Shown here in pieces: positions 53,609-64,000 of a DNA stretch of 64,000 nucleotides (position 1 is its first letter; every line of letters begins with the position of its first letter). A program made the translations under genes and the position numbers. The stretch comes from Deinococcus sonorensis KR-87 (GTDB lineage Bacteria > Deinococcota > Deinococci > Deinococcales > Deinococcaceae), in contig NZ_CP158296.1 of the NCBI RefSeq assembly GCF_040256395.1, positions 245,288 through 309,287 on the forward strand, read 5' to 3'. Under the pieces are notes generated by a model. That model ran no database searches. It was not told where the DNA came from and saw only the letters and a program-made list of their open reading frames with translations.

Positions 53609-54490
53609 ATGACGCTGCGGATCGGCACGTCCGGCTGGGCGTACGCCTCCTGGCGTGGGCCGTTTTATCCGGCGGGCCTGCCTCACCGGCTGGAACTCAC
53701 GCATGCCGCGCAGACCTTCTCCAGCCTGGAGATCAACGCCTCGTTCTATCGACTGCAGAGCCCACGGACGTATGACCGCTGGTCGGCGGAATCGCCGGAC
53801 GACTTCGTGTTCGCGGTCAAGGGCAGCCGGTACATCACGCACATGCGTCGCCTGCGCAACGTGGAGATGGCCCTGGCGAACTTCTACGCCTCAGGCGTGC
53901 TCGGGCTGGGTGCCAAGCTGGGACCGTTCGTGTGGCAGCTCCCACCGCGGCTGGCCTACGACCCGGCCCTGATGGACGACTTTTTGCAGCAGTTGCCGCG
54001 TGACACTGCTGCCGCGGCTCAGTTGGCGGCGCATGCAGAACGGGGCGACACCCCTGACCATCAGGCGCTGGACCTTCAACCGCTGCGGCACGCGCTGGAA
54101 GTCCGTCACGAGAGCTTCCTGACGGAGGAGTGCGTGGCGCAGCTGCGCCGGCACGGCGTGGCGCTGGTGGTGGCCGATGCCACCGGACTGTTTCCGCTGG
54201 TGGAGCAGGCCACGGCCGACTTCATGTACGTGCGGCTGCACGGTGCACAGGCCCTCTACAGCAGCGGCTACACGGCAGAGGAGCTGGACGTGTGGGCCGG
54301 GCGTATCCGGGCGTGGCAGGCGGGCGAGAGATCCGGGACCCTTCCGACCATCACTCCGGGCCCACCCTCAGGCCCGCAGGACGTGTACGTCTATTTTGAC
54401 AATGACATCGGCGCGCACGCCCCTGCCGATGCGCTGGCCCTGAAGACGCTGCTGGAGGGAACACCCGATCATTCGTCCTCAGGCTCCTGA
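53609..54490 (+). CDS. DUF72 (YecE-like) TIM-barrel protein
   Basis: 293 residues. The DUF72 signatures are clear: IGTSGWAYASWRGPFYP at the N-terminus, SLEINASFYRLQ and FVFAVKGSRYITHMRRL following, then EVRHESF and YVRLHGAQ. DUF72 proteins have a TIM-barrel fold and an uncertain biochemical role; links to nucleotide metabolism or DNA-damage response have been proposed, but nothing here decides. The last 22 bp overlap the end of the convergent small gene at 54469. Confidence 0.9.
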   Translation: MTLRIGTSGWAYASWRGPFYPAGLPHRLELTHAAQTFSSLEINASFYRLQSPRTYDRWSAESPDDFVFAVKGSRYITHMRRLRNVEMALANFYASGVLGLGAKLGPFVWQLPPRLAYDPALMDDFLQQLPRDTAAAAQLAAHAERGDTPDHQALDLQPLRHALEVRHESFLTEECVAQLRRHGVALVVADATGLFPLVEQATADFMYVRLHGAQALYSSGYTAEELDVWAGRIRAWQAGERSGTLPTITPGPPSGPQDVYVYFDNDIGAHAPADALALKTLLEGTPDHSSSGS

Positions 54491-54747
54491 TGTGCTGGGT
54501 CTCCTGACGGCGCCAGCGCGGCGCGACCTGACGGGGTGAGGTCATATGCGGCCACCGGCTGCCCCGGACGACCCTGCCGCTCAATCCAGCGCAGCCCCTC
54601 CAGGGCCTTGAGCAGCGTGACGCTGAGCCGGCGACCGTTCAGCGTGTAGTACGGGCCACGCTCGCCTCGGGCGTGGGATTTCAGCTCTGCACCGTCCCGC
54701 AGGGCAGTGAGTACCCGAGCCTGGGCCTCCGTCGGCTTCTGGGTCAT
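54469..54747 (-). CDS. Small protein, possible winged-helix fold
   Basis: 92 residues. A helix (EAQARVLTALRDGAEL) followed by NGRRLSVTLLKALEGLRWIERQG and AAYDLTPSGRAAL resembles the wing and recognition-helix layout of small DNA-binding proteins, though no family was confirmed. TAGCCT (54759-54754) lies 6 nt upstream of the ATG, consistent with a leaderless start. It overlaps the DUF72 gene by 22 bp at their 3' ends. Confidence 0.65.
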   Translation of the reverse strand: MTQKPTEAQARVLTALRDGAELKSHARGERGPYYTLNGRRLSVTLLKALEGLRWIERQGRPGQPVAAYDLTPSGRAALAPSGDPAHQEPEDE

Positions 54748-54993
54748 GACCTGAGGCTACTCCAGGCAGGTGCGGACGGTAGTGAGGCGGCCGTGACCGG
54801 GCAGCATGAACGCGGTGGTTGGAGAGAGAGCGCCTGGAACGTGCGGTGCTCAACATGCAGGACCCAGCACCGGTGGGTGGCACCTACAACAGAGGATCTT
54901 CTTGCAGCCTGCCGGCGTACAGTGGAGGACGTCCTGTCCGGCCATGCCCATCCGTCCACCATGCCCCACCACGCTCCTGCCCCGAGGTGCTCC

Positions 54994-56906
<1,913 letters not shown>

Positions 56907-56910
<4 letters not shown>

Positions 56911-57500
56911 CGCGCCTCTCCCACCTGCCGGTGCCCACCGAAGCCGAGGTCACTCCCGAGATCGCGTCGCTGTGGCAGAAGTCGCGGGCGGTGCTCGGGT
57001 TCACGCCGAACGTCTTCCGGGCACAGGCGCTCAACCCGGCGCAGTTCTGGGCGTGGTGGAAGTACTACGACCTGCTGATGAACAAGGAAGGCTGGCTGCC
57101 CCCGCTTGAACGCGAGATGGTCGCCACGGTCGTCAGCAGCCTGAACCGCTGCGTGTACTGCCTGGTGTCGCACGGGTCGGCGGTGCGGCTGCTGAGCGGT
57201 GACGTGCGGCTCGCCGACACGCTGGCCATCGATTACCGGCAGGCGGACCTGACCCCCCGTCAGCGCGCCATTCTCGACTTCGCCGCCCGGCTGACCGTTC
57301 ACCCCGACCGGATGAGCCGGGAAGCGCTGGACCCGCTGCGGGCTGCGGGCCTGGACGACCACGCCATCCTGGAACTCACGCAGGTGGTGGGAATGTTCAA
57401 CGCCACCAACCGCATCAGCAGCGCGCTGGGCTTTGTGCCGAACGACGAGTACCACCACCTCGGGCGCGTGCCGGAACCTCAGGCGCAGGGCGAAGACTGA
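56907..57500 (+). CDS. AhpD-like peroxidase-related protein
   Basis: 197 residues. The alkylhydroperoxidase-like signature is LNRCVYCLVSHGSAVR, the CxxC pair with a nearby His used for thiol redox chemistry. REMVATVVSS just before it is typical. The family (carboxymuconolactone decarboxylase/AhpD-like) includes peroxidases and orphan redox proteins; the substrate is unknown. Its start codon overlaps the stop of the acyl-CoA synthetase (ATGA), so both proteins are probably made together. Confidence 0.87.
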
Positions 57501-57519
57501 AGAACAGGACCATCTGTCG

Positions 57520-57551
57520 GGCGGCCGGAACAGATCTGCGTTCCGGCCGCC
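57520..57551 (+). terminator. Hairpin after the acs operon
   Basis: 12-bp perfect stem (57520-57531 with 57540-57551) and an 8-nt loop, 20 bp past the stop codon. Only a short T-run (TTTA) follows. Confidence 0.6.
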
Positions 57552-57626
57552 GCGTTTATGAGCGGCGCGGGTCAGTGGGCTGTAAGAACGGGTGCGTACG
57601 CTGAGATTCAGCCTGAAGGAGGCGGA

Positions 57627-58718
57627 ATGCTCGACGCGCTGCTGATCAACTTTGCCCTCCTGGTGTCCAGCAACTTTGCCCTGAGCCTGACCTACCAGCA
57701 CGTGCACCTCCGGGACGGTGTGCTGCGGATCCTCGTCCGCTACGTCCTGAACGTGGCGGCCGCGTTCGTGCTGATGCTCCACAGCGCGGCGGTGGCCCCG
57801 GGGCTGCTGTTCGATTTCCGGTCGGTGGTGATCGCCCTGGTGTCCCGCCGGCACGGGATGGTCGCCGGCCTGCTGGTGGCCGTCCCAGTGGCGCTGTTCC
57901 GGCTCTACCTGGGTGGCCCGGGCGCCTGGGCCGGCGTGCTGAACCTGATCCTGGTGGCGCTGCTGTCGGCCTGGAGTTCGGGCCTGCTGCACCTGCGCCC
58001 ACGTTTTGACCGGCGCGACCTGTTTCACCTGTGGTGGCAGCCGCTGGGGCTGTTTGCGGTGGCCAACACCGCAACGTTTCTGGGCTTTGCCATGGCCGGC
58101 AAACCGCTGCTGTCGGCCGTGCCGGTCTACCTGACTTTCACGGTCCTGAGCGCTGTCGGCATGATGGCGGGCCACGCGGTCAAGCAGACGCGCCTGAAGG
58201 CGCTGCACCGCAGTGAGGAACTTCAGGAGCTGGCCGAACACGATCCGCTGACCGGGTGTTTCAACCGGCGCCGCTTCGATGACGACACGCGTGAAGTGCG
58301 CCCGGGGCAGTATGTGCTGCTGCTGGATCTCGACCACTTCAAGCATGTCAACGACACCTACGGGCACGACACCGGCGACCGGGTGCTGCAGGTGCTGGTC
58401 CAGGTGCTGACGCAGTCGGTGCGGCCAACCGACCGGGTCTACCGGATGGGCGGTGAGGAATTCGCGGTGGTCCTGTCGCACTGCCGCGAGGACCAGGCGC
58501 CCGCCGTGGCGGAACGAGTCCGGTCCAGGGTGGCCCTGCACGTCGCGGAGCAGGCGGGCCTCACGACGGAGCGCATCACGGTTTCGGGCGGTCTGGTGCC
58601 CCTCTACGGCGAGCGGCGGCTGGCGCTGCGGGCCGCCGACCAGCGGCTGTACGAGGCCAAGCACGCCGGGCGCAACCGGATCGTGGCCGACCTGCGGCTG
58701 GCCGTGCCGGTGGCCTGA
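57627..58718 (+). CDS. Membrane-bound diguanylate cyclase
   Basis: 363 residues from the ATG at 57627 (AAGGAGG 5 nt upstream). About five or six transmembrane segments (LLINFALLVSSNFALSLTY to VLSAVGMMAGHAVK) form a 5TM sensor like that of LytS/YhcK. A GGDEF domain follows with the active-site GGEEF near residue 275 (RMGGEEF). The RxxD inhibitory site is RPTD, directly 5 residues upstream, so product inhibition by c-di-GMP is expected. It makes c-di-GMP from GTP in response to a signal sensed in the membrane. Confidence 0.9.
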   Translation: MLDALLINFALLVSSNFALSLTYQHVHLRDGVLRILVRYVLNVAAAFVLMLHSAAVAPGLLFDFRSVVIALVSRRHGMVAGLLVAVPVALFRLYLGGPGAWAGVLNLILVALLSAWSSGLLHLRPRFDRRDLFHLWWQPLGLFAVANTATFLGFAMAGKPLLSAVPVYLTFTVLSAVGMMAGHAVKQTRLKALHRSEELQELAEHDPLTGCFNRRRFDDDTREVRPGQYVLLLDLDHFKHVNDTYGHDTGDRVLQVLVQVLTQSVRPTDRVYRMGGEEFAVVLSHCREDQAPAVAERVRSRVALHVAEQAGLTTERITVSGGLVPLYGERRLALRAADQRLYEAKHAGRNRIVADLRLAVPVA

Positions 58719-58719
58719 A

Positions 58720-58748
58720 GGGGCGGGAAAAGCGCCCTGTCCCGCCCC
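58720..58748. terminator. Hairpin between convergent genes
   Basis: GGGGCGGGA (58720-58728) pairs with TCCCGCCCC (58740-58748). It lies between the diguanylate cyclase and isocitrate dehydrogenase stop codons, so it could act for both strands. No U-run. Confidence 0.55.
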
Positions 58749-58756
58749 GTGTCCTG

Positions 58757-60241
58757 TTACTGTCCCTGGCCGAGCGAGTAGCCGGGAACCCCGTCAAAGG
58801 TGTAGAGGTGCTCGGTCTTGATGAAATCCAGGCCGGTGATGTTGATGCGGTGCAGCAGTTCGATGACTTCCAGGTGTTCGATGGGTCGGGCGCTCAGGAA
58901 GCGGCAGCGCCAGTGGTCGGCGCGGTGCGTCTCGGGGAAGCCGTCCGGCCAGACCAGCACGCCGCGGTTGGTGATCATCCGCAGGGTCAGGTTCGGCTGT
59001 TCCACGCTCTGCAGGATGGACGCCAGCACCGCCGGATCACGGTCGCCCTCGCTCCACTCGACGAACACGTCCGTACCGACCAGCTGCTTGACCACCGGGG
59101 CGAGGGGTGTGGGCACGGCGGGCGCCGGGTCAGTCAGGGGCGCGCGCGTTTCGACCACCGGCAACACCTGCGGCATCTGGCCCAGGCGCTCAATCACCGC
59201 GTCGGCAAACGCCTGGGTACCGACCTGGACCCGCGTCTGGTCGCCCACGATATCGGCGGTGTGAACCCCGTCCTCCAGGGTTCGCAACCAGGCGTTCTGG
59301 ATGCGGGTGGCCACCTCCCCCTGACCGATGTGGTGCAGCATCAGCACGGCCGCCTGCAGTAGGCCGCTGGGGTTGGCCACGTCCTGTCCGGCCAGGTCCG
59401 GGGCGCTGCCGTGGATCGCCTCGAACATCGCCACCCGCTCGCCGATGTTGGCGCTGCCCGCCAGTCCCACCGACCCGGCCACCTCGGCCACCACGTCCGA
59501 GAGGATGTCGCCGTACAGGTTGAGCGTGACGATCACGTCGTATCGCTCCGGGTGCACCGCGACGCGGGCCATGCCGATGTCGATGATCTGGTGCTCGCGT
59601 TCCAGCTCCGGGTACTCCGCCCCGATCTCGTCGAAGACCCGGTGGAACAGCCCATCGGTCATCTTCATGATGTTGTCCTTGCTCATGGCCGTCACCTTGC
59701 GGCGGCCGTGCTGGCGGGCGTACTCGAAGGCGTAGCGCACGATGCGCTCGCAGCCCTGGCGGGTCACGAGTTTCAGGCACTGCACCACCTCCCGAGTCTG
59801 CCGGTGCTCGATGCCCGCGTACAGGTCTTCCTCGTTCTCGCGGATGATCACCACGTCCAGGCCCGGGTGGAGGGTGGGCACGTAGGGCGCGTAGGCCCGG
59901 CACGGCCGCACATTGGCATACAGCCCCAGGGTCTTGCGCAGCGTCACGTTCAGGCTCTTGTAGCCGCCGCCCTGGGGCGTGGTGATGGGGGCCTTGAGCA
60001 GCACCCCGGTGCGGCGCAGGCTGTCCCAGCTGGCGCGTTCGATGCCGGAGGTGACGCCGCCCAGGTAGACAGCCTCACCCAGCGTGATCGTCTCCGGGTC
60101 CACCGCGGCTCCGGCCGCCCTGAGAATGCGCAGGGTGGCTTCCATCAGGCTGGGGCCGATGCCGTCGCCGTACGCGACGGTGATGGGCGTGAGGGTCGGG
60201 GAGCTTTCAGCCGGGTGAACGTCCTGTTGAGCGAGTGTCAT
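58757..60241 (-). CDS. icd: Isocitrate dehydrogenase, Thermus/Deinococcus type
   Basis: 494 residues. The isocitrate/isopropylmalate dehydrogenase core has ITVAYGDGIGPSLMEATLR, the RENEEDLYAGIEH motif, and the segment NLYGDILSDVVAEVAGSVGL with the metal-binding acids; AIHGSAPDLAGQDVANPSGLL follows. The long C-terminal extension (about 345-494) matches the extra region of Thermus isocitrate dehydrogenase. It converts isocitrate to 2-oxoglutarate in the TCA cycle. AGGGAGA lies 3-4 nt before the ATG at 60241. It is divergent from the small regulator at 60369. Confidence 0.92.
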   Translation of the reverse strand: MTLAQQDVHPAESSPTLTPITVAYGDGIGPSLMEATLRILRAAGAAVDPETITLGEAVYLGGVTSGIERASWDSLRRTGVLLKAPITTPQGGGYKSLNVTLRKTLGLYANVRPCRAYAPYVPTLHPGLDVVIIRENEEDLYAGIEHRQTREVVQCLKLVTRQGCERIVRYAFEYARQHGRRKVTAMSKDNIMKMTDGLFHRVFDEIGAEYPELEREHQIIDIGMARVAVHPERYDVIVTLNLYGDILSDVVAEVAGSVGLAGSANIGERVAMFEAIHGSAPDLAGQDVANPSGLLQAAVLMLHHIGQGEVATRIQNAWLRTLEDGVHTADIVGDQTRVQVGTQAFADAVIERLGQMPQVLPVVETRAPLTDPAPAVPTPLAPVVKQLVGTDVFVEWSEGDRDPAVLASILQSVEQPNLTLRMITNRGVLVWPDGFPETHRADHWRCRFLSARPIEHLEVIELLHRINITGLDFIKTEHLYTFDGVPGYSLGQGQ

Positions 60242-60368
60242 GGGTCTCCCTGGAGAGGCGGTTGGAGCGGGCGGGGTTCGGTAGACTGAACGGGTCGTGT
60301 CTGACGCGACTTATAATACACGAAATTTATGTCATGTATAGCATGTCGCCTCTCGACAAGGAGTCTGT
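60242..60368. promoter_or_regulatory. Divergent promoter region of icd and the wHTH gene
   Basis: 127 bp. TATAAT at 60312-60317 on the plus strand is a good -10 for the regulator gene; read on minus, the overlapping TATTAT (60318-60313) could serve icd. The sequence is unusually AT-rich for this genome. The regulator start is preceded by AAGGAG. Confidence 0.55.
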
Positions 60369-60674
60369 ATGTCCGCACCCTCCAGCACGCCGTCTTCCGG
60401 ACCCGCCAGTTGGACCTTCCTGACCAATCACGCGCACGTGCTGGTGTGTCTGGTGCAGTCGCCGGACGCGACGCTGCGCGAGGTGGCGGTCCGGGTGGGC
60501 ATCACGGAACGGGCCGTGCAGCGCATCCTGCGCGATCTGGAGGAAACGGGCATCCTCCGGCGGGAACGGGTGGGCCGGCGCAACACCTATACCGTGATCG
60601 GCACGTCTCCGCTGCGGCACCCTCTGGAGGCGCACCGCAGCGTGCAGGACCTGCTGGATCTGGTGGCGACGTAG
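60369..60674 (+). CDS. Winged-helix transcriptional regulator
   Basis: 101 residues. A helix-turn-helix region is clear ([20 protein letters not shown]) followed by [17 protein letters not shown], the wing of MarR/ArsR-like small regulators. AAGGAG is spaced 6 nt before the ATG. No cofactor or Cys motif. It lies 170 bp upstream of the molybdopterin oxidoreductase operon on the same strand and is the natural candidate for controlling it or the divergent icd gene. Confidence 0.85.
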   Translation: MSAPSSTPSSGPASWTFLTNHAHVLVCLVQSPDATLREVAVRVGITERAVQRILRDLEETGILRRERVGRRNTYTVIGTSPLRHPLEAHRSVQDLLDLVAT

Positions 60675-60842
60675 GGCCCACTTCAGCCAGGGAGATGGCT
60701 GGGGTTGAGCGGCAATGCCGAGTGTGTGTGCTGCCCGCCTGATTAACAACAGCAGGGCTTCAGTTCAGTGGCACTTCCTTCAATTCTCATCGTGACGCTG
60801 TGTCCGGCACAAACACTGGACCCAACATCACAAGGAGGCGCC

Positions 60843-63287
60843 ATGAAGCGACAGTCGCGCGACAGCATCAACGACATCTGGGGCGAACGGAGCCCTCATG
60901 GTCCTGAACAGCCCTGGCCGGTGCGAGTAGACGAAGCCCTGTCCGACGATCCGGAACGCTGGGTGCGCGGCACCTGTGTGCTGTGCTCCAACGGCTGCGG
61001 CCTGGACATCGGCGTGAAGGCCGGCAAGATCGTGGGGGTGCGTGGTCTGGCCACCGACGTGACCAACAGGGGCCGTCTCGGGCCCAAGGGGCTGCACGGC
61101 TGGGTCGCCAACGACAGCCCGGACCGCCTGACGAAACCGCTGATCCGCAGAGACGGCCAGTTGCAGGAGGCCAGCTGGGACGAGGCGATGGACCTGATCG
61201 TCCAGAAATCCAAACAGATCATTGAGCAGCACACCTCGCTGGGCCTGGGCTTTTACACCTCCGGACAGCTGTTTCTGGAGGAGTACTACACCCTGGGGGT
61301 GCTGGGCAAGGCCGGACTGGGCACCCCGCACATGGACGGCAACACCCGGCTGTGTACCGCCACCGCCGCCGCCGCACTCAAGGAAACGTTCGGTTCTGAC
61401 GGGCAACCGGGCAGCTATGAGGACCTGGACGTCACCGACTGCGTGATGCACGTGGGCCACAACATCGCGTCCCAGCAGACGGTGCTGTGGTCCCGCATCC
61501 TGGACCGGCTGGCCAGCCCAAATCCGCCAAAGGTCATCGTGATCGACCCGCGCCGCACATTCACTGCCGAGCACGCCACCGTTCACCTCGTGCCGAGGGT
61601 CGGCACCAACGTCGCGGTGCTCAACGGCCTGATGCACCTGATCATCCAGGCGGGCACGGTGGACAAGGGGTTTCTGGACGCGCACACCGTCGGCTACGAG
61701 ACGCTGAAGCAGACGGTGGAGAAGTACACTCCCGAATACGTGGAACAGCTCTCGGGCGTCCCCGCTGCCGAGCTGCGCCGGGCCGGCGAGATCCTGGCGC
61801 ACACCCGGACGCTGGTCTCCACGGTCCTGCAGGGGGTGTATCAGTCCATGCAGGCCACCGCCGCCGCCGTGCAGGTGAACAACCTGCACCTGATCCGGGG
61901 CCTGATCGGTAAGCCCGGCAGCGGCATTCTGCAGATGAACGGCCAGCCCACCGCCCAGAACACCCGCGAGACCGGCGCGGACGGCGACCTGCCGGGATTC
62001 CGCAACTGGGGCAACCCGGAGCACATCCAGCAGCTCGCCAAGCTCTGGAACGTGCCGGTCAACAAGATTCCGCACTGGAGCCCGCCCACCCACGCCATGC
62101 AGATCTGGCGCTACGCCGAGCAGGGCAGCATCAAGCTGCTGTGGATTCAGGCGACCAACCCGGCGGTCAGCATGCCGGACCTGGGACGGATCCGGCGCAT
62201 CCTGCAGCAGGAGGACCTGTTCGTGGTGGTGCAGGACGCCTTCATGACCGAGACGGCCCGCTACGCGGACGTGGTGCTGCCGGCCGCCATCTGGGGCGAG
62301 AAGACCGGCACCTTCACCAACGTGAGCCGCACCGTGCACATCTCCTGCAAAGCCATCGAACCGCCCGGCGAGGCCAGGAGCGACCTGGACATCTTCCTCG
62401 ACTACGCCCGGCGCATGGACTTCCGCGATCAGGACGGCCAGCCGCTGATCAAGTGGCACGATTCGGAGAGCGCCTTCGAGGCCTGGAAGGAATGCACCCG
62501 TGGCCGGCCGTGCGATTACACCGGGCTGACGTACGAGAAGCTGCTGGCGGGCAGCGGCATCCCCTGGCCGGTCAACGAGCAGCATCCGGACGGTACCGTG
62601 CGGCTCTACACCGACTTCGTGTTCCCCACCAGCGCCGACTACGCCGAGACCTACGGGCAGGACTTCGATACCGGGGCCGCCGTGACCGCGGAGGAGTACA
62701 AGGCCAACGACCCCAAGGGAAAGGCGATGATCAAGGCCGCCGACCACCGCGAGCCGCACGAGGTGCCGGACGACGAGTACCCGTTGTGGCTCACCACCGG
62801 GCGTCAGGTGTACCACTTCCACACCCGCACCAAGACCGGGCGATCGAAGGAACTGCAGGACGCCGCGCCCGACGCCTTCGTGCAGCTCTCTCCCGAGGAC
62901 GCCGAGCGCTACGGCATCGAGAACGACGACTGGATTCTGGTGGAGTCGCGGCGCGGCCTGGTGATCGAGCGGGCATTGATCGGGAACATCGAGCCGGGGC
63001 TGGTGTTCATTCCGTGGCATTACGGCTCCTGGGACGACCCCAGCCGCCCGCGCGCCGCCAACGAGCTGACCATCACCGAGTGGGACCCGGTGAGCAAGCA
63101 GCCGCACTTCAAGTACGCGGCCGTCCGCATCAGCAAATACGACGCGAAGGCGGCCATGCCGCAGGGCCTGCTGGGCCGGGCGGTGGAGGCGGTGCAGGGA
63201 CTGGTGTCGGGCGAGGCGGCCCCGGCCACGGTCGGCAGCAAGGCGCAGGGACCGCAGCCCAAGACCACGCAAAGGGTGGATGGTTGA
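60843..63287 (+). CDS. Molybdopterin oxidoreductase (NasA/Fdh-like)
   Basis: 814 residues. An N-terminal Fe-S region has Cys45, Cys48 and Cys52 (TCVLCSNGC), but the fourth position in GRLGPKG is Gly80 instead of Cys. NTRLC (Cys171) is in the place of the molybdenum-binding Cys of nitrate reductase/formate dehydrogenase-type enzymes. TRETGADGDLPGF and GRQVYHFHTRTKTGRS are pterin-binding segments, and a molydopterin-binding domain forms the C-terminus. It probably reduces or oxidises a small molecule such as nitrate or formate; which one is not decidable. AAGGAGG precedes the ATG. It leads a three-gene operon. Confidence 0.87.
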   Translation: MKRQSRDSINDIWGERSPHGPEQPWPVRVDEALSDDPERWVRGTCVLCSNGCGLDIGVKAGKIVGVRGLATDVTNRGRLGPKGLHGWVANDSPDRLTKPLIRRDGQLQEASWDEAMDLIVQKSKQIIEQHTSLGLGFYTSGQLFLEEYYTLGVLGKAGLGTPHMDGNTRLCTATAAAALKETFGSDGQPGSYEDLDVTDCVMHVGHNIASQQTVLWSRILDRLASPNPPKVIVIDPRRTFTAEHATVHLVPRVGTNVAVLNGLMHLIIQAGTVDKGFLDAHTVGYETLKQTVEKYTPEYVEQLSGVPAAELRRAGEILAHTRTLVSTVLQGVYQSMQATAAAVQVNNLHLIRGLIGKPGSGILQMNGQPTAQNTRETGADGDLPGFRNWGNPEHIQQLAKLWNVPVNKIPHWSPPTHAMQIWRYAEQGSIKLLWIQATNPAVSMPDLGRIRRILQQEDLFVVVQDAFMTETARYADVVLPAAIWGEKTGTFTNVSRTVHISCKAIEPPGEARSDLDIFLDYARRMDFRDQDGQPLIKWHDSESAFEAWKECTRGRPCDYTGLTYEKLLAGSGIPWPVNEQHPDGTVRLYTDFVFPTSADYAETYGQDFDTGAAVTAEEYKANDPKGKAMIKAADHREPHEVPDDEYPLWLTTGRQVYHFHTRTKTGRSKELQDAAPDAFVQLSPEDAERYGIENDDWILVESRRGLVIERALIGNIEPGLVFIPWHYGSWDDPSRPRAANELTITEWDPVSKQPHFKYAAVRISKYDAKAAMPQGLLGRAVEAVQGLVSGEAAPATVGSKAQGPQPKTTQRVDG

Positions 63288-63747
63288 CATGCACGTCGGA
63301 AACTATCTGGGCCTGGCCCGCGGCAGCGAGCAGCGTCTGGTGGACGCCCTGACCAAAGTGGCAGAGCACCACGGCGACGAACCGGACATCTCCGAGACCT
63401 GTCAGCTGCTGGCGTCGTGGTCGCGCAAGCACATTGAGCACCTGAAGCCGCTGGTGGAGAAGTACGGGGAAGACAAGAGCCCCGAACCGGCAAATCTGGA
63501 GACCGCGCTGTTCCACGGCCCGCGCACAGGCAGCCTGGCGCTGATGCGCGATCTGCACGACGTTTGGCTGCTGACCCAGCAGGTGCAGCTGTGCTGGACG
63601 GTGCTGGAACAGGCGGCGCAGGGCCTGCGCGACGACGAGCTGGAGCGGGTCTGCCAGGAGTGCGGCAAGGAGACCAAACGCCAGACTGCCTTCTTCCTGA
63701 CGCGCATCAAGCAGGCGGCCCCGCAGGCCCTGATCGCGGCCAGCTGA
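63280..63747 (+). CDS. Helical protein linked to the molybdo-enzyme
   Basis: 155 residues. The ATG at 63280 overlaps the end of the oxidoreductase gene by 8 bp; an ATG at 63289 is an alternative. The protein is all helical in appearance (ALTKVAEHHGDEPDISETCQ, then helices to TRIKQAAPQALIAAS). It has His and Glu pairs, as in ferritin-like helical bundles, but no confirmed metal motif. It may be a maturation or electron-transfer partner of the oxidoreductase; this is inferred from the overlap. Confidence 0.75.
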   Translation: MVDMHVGNYLGLARGSEQRLVDALTKVAEHHGDEPDISETCQLLASWSRKHIEHLKPLVEKYGEDKSPEPANLETALFHGPRTGSLALMRDLHDVWLLTQQVQLCWTVLEQAAQGLRDDELERVCQECGKETKRQTAFFLTRIKQAAPQALIAAS

Positions 63748-64000
63748 TGGCGTCCCCCCGGGCAGACGACGAGCAGAAGGCGGCGGACGACCGCCCACCG
63801 CAGATGGAGGACCAGGAAGCGCAGCAGGTGGAGGAACGGGCAGCCATCTCTCCGCTGGTGGTGCATGAGGTCATCCGCAACCTGGGCAAGGAGGAACTGG
63901 AGCGCCCCGTCTCGGCGCTGGCCTACTCCGGTCTGGCCGCGGGCCTCTCGATGGGCTTCTCGCTGGTGGCCGAGGGCCTGCTGCGCCAGCACCTTCCGGA
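63747..64000 (+). CDS. Formate/nitrite transporter family protein, N-terminal part
   Basis: The ATG at 63747 overlaps the preceding stop (TGATG). 84 residues are visible before the window ends. A charged N-terminus (EDQEAQQVEERAAISPL) leads to SALAYSGLAAGLSMGFSLVA, the first transmembrane helix of formate/nitrite transporter (FNT, YfdC-like) proteins. It should move formate, nitrite or a similar small anion across the membrane, matching the adjacent molybdo-enzyme. Confidence 0.8.
   Translation, partial: MASPRADDEQKAADDRPPQMEDQEAQQVEERAAISPLVVHEVIRNLGKEELERPVSALAYSGLAAGLSMGFSLVAEGLLRQHLP

Noticed and set aside
60828..63290. 820-codon minus-strand frame opposite the molybdopterin oxidoreductase
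   Set aside because: Shadow frame; the plus strand has all family motifs and a strong ribosome binding site.

Overview
The window looks like chromosomal DNA of a Deinococcus-type bacterium. It is very GC-rich. Many genes have an extended -10 hexamer only 6-9 nt before the start codon (leaderless mRNAs). It carries a Thermus/Deinococcus-style isocitrate dehydrogenase, a DUF72 protein, and many lipoproteins and secreted beta-rich proteins. This placement is inferred from gene content and style, not from a database search.

Layout. 1-5.4 kb: end of an ATPase/membrane-protein pair, a MetX-like hydrolase, a cold-shock protein with a clear terminator, a GAF-GAF histidine kinase and a lone tyrosine recombinase. 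5.7-18.2 kb: a first island of secreted proteins and lipoproteins around two tandem SARP-type regulators (winged helix, BTAD, ATPase, with or without TPR). 19-30.7 kb: mixed metabolic, membrane and DNA-repair genes, including a class II-type photolyase, exonuclease III and an HNH protein, plus one more lipoprotein. 30.9-44.4 kb: a second island with a divergent FAD oxidase / multicopper oxidase pair, a tandem cupredoxin-like protein, lipoproteins, a third SARP regulator, a small protein and a delta-60 repeat protein. 45-54.7 kb: an AldO-like oxidase, an NAD-dependent epimerase, a secreted protein with a probable frameshift, a decayed histidine-kinase tail, a fourth SARP-like ATPase, and DUF72. 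55-64 kb: acetyl-CoA synthetase/AhpD-like operon, diguanylate cyclase, isocitrate dehydrogenase, and an operon of a wHTH regulator, molybdopterin oxidoreductase, helical protein and the start of a formate/nitrite-type transporter.

The most striking signal is regulatory. Thirteen promoters share one rigid architecture: two heptamers of the form YCAnSnn-like, spaced 11 bp start to start, then exactly 8 bp, then a -10 of the TACNGT type. This is the arrangement known for Streptomyces SARP activators. The promoters lie in front of secreted proteins, lipoproteins, copper oxidases, two paralogous small proteins and two membrane or exported proteins, and the two islands contain the SARP genes. The half-site sequences differ by neighbourhood (ACAT/TCAC type near 7-17 kb, AATCA type near 32-41 kb, CCAT type at 19.7 and 24.5 kb), which suggests that several SARP paralogs each control their own set of cell-surface genes.

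No rRNA, tRNA, CRISPR array or recognisable insertion sequence was seen.
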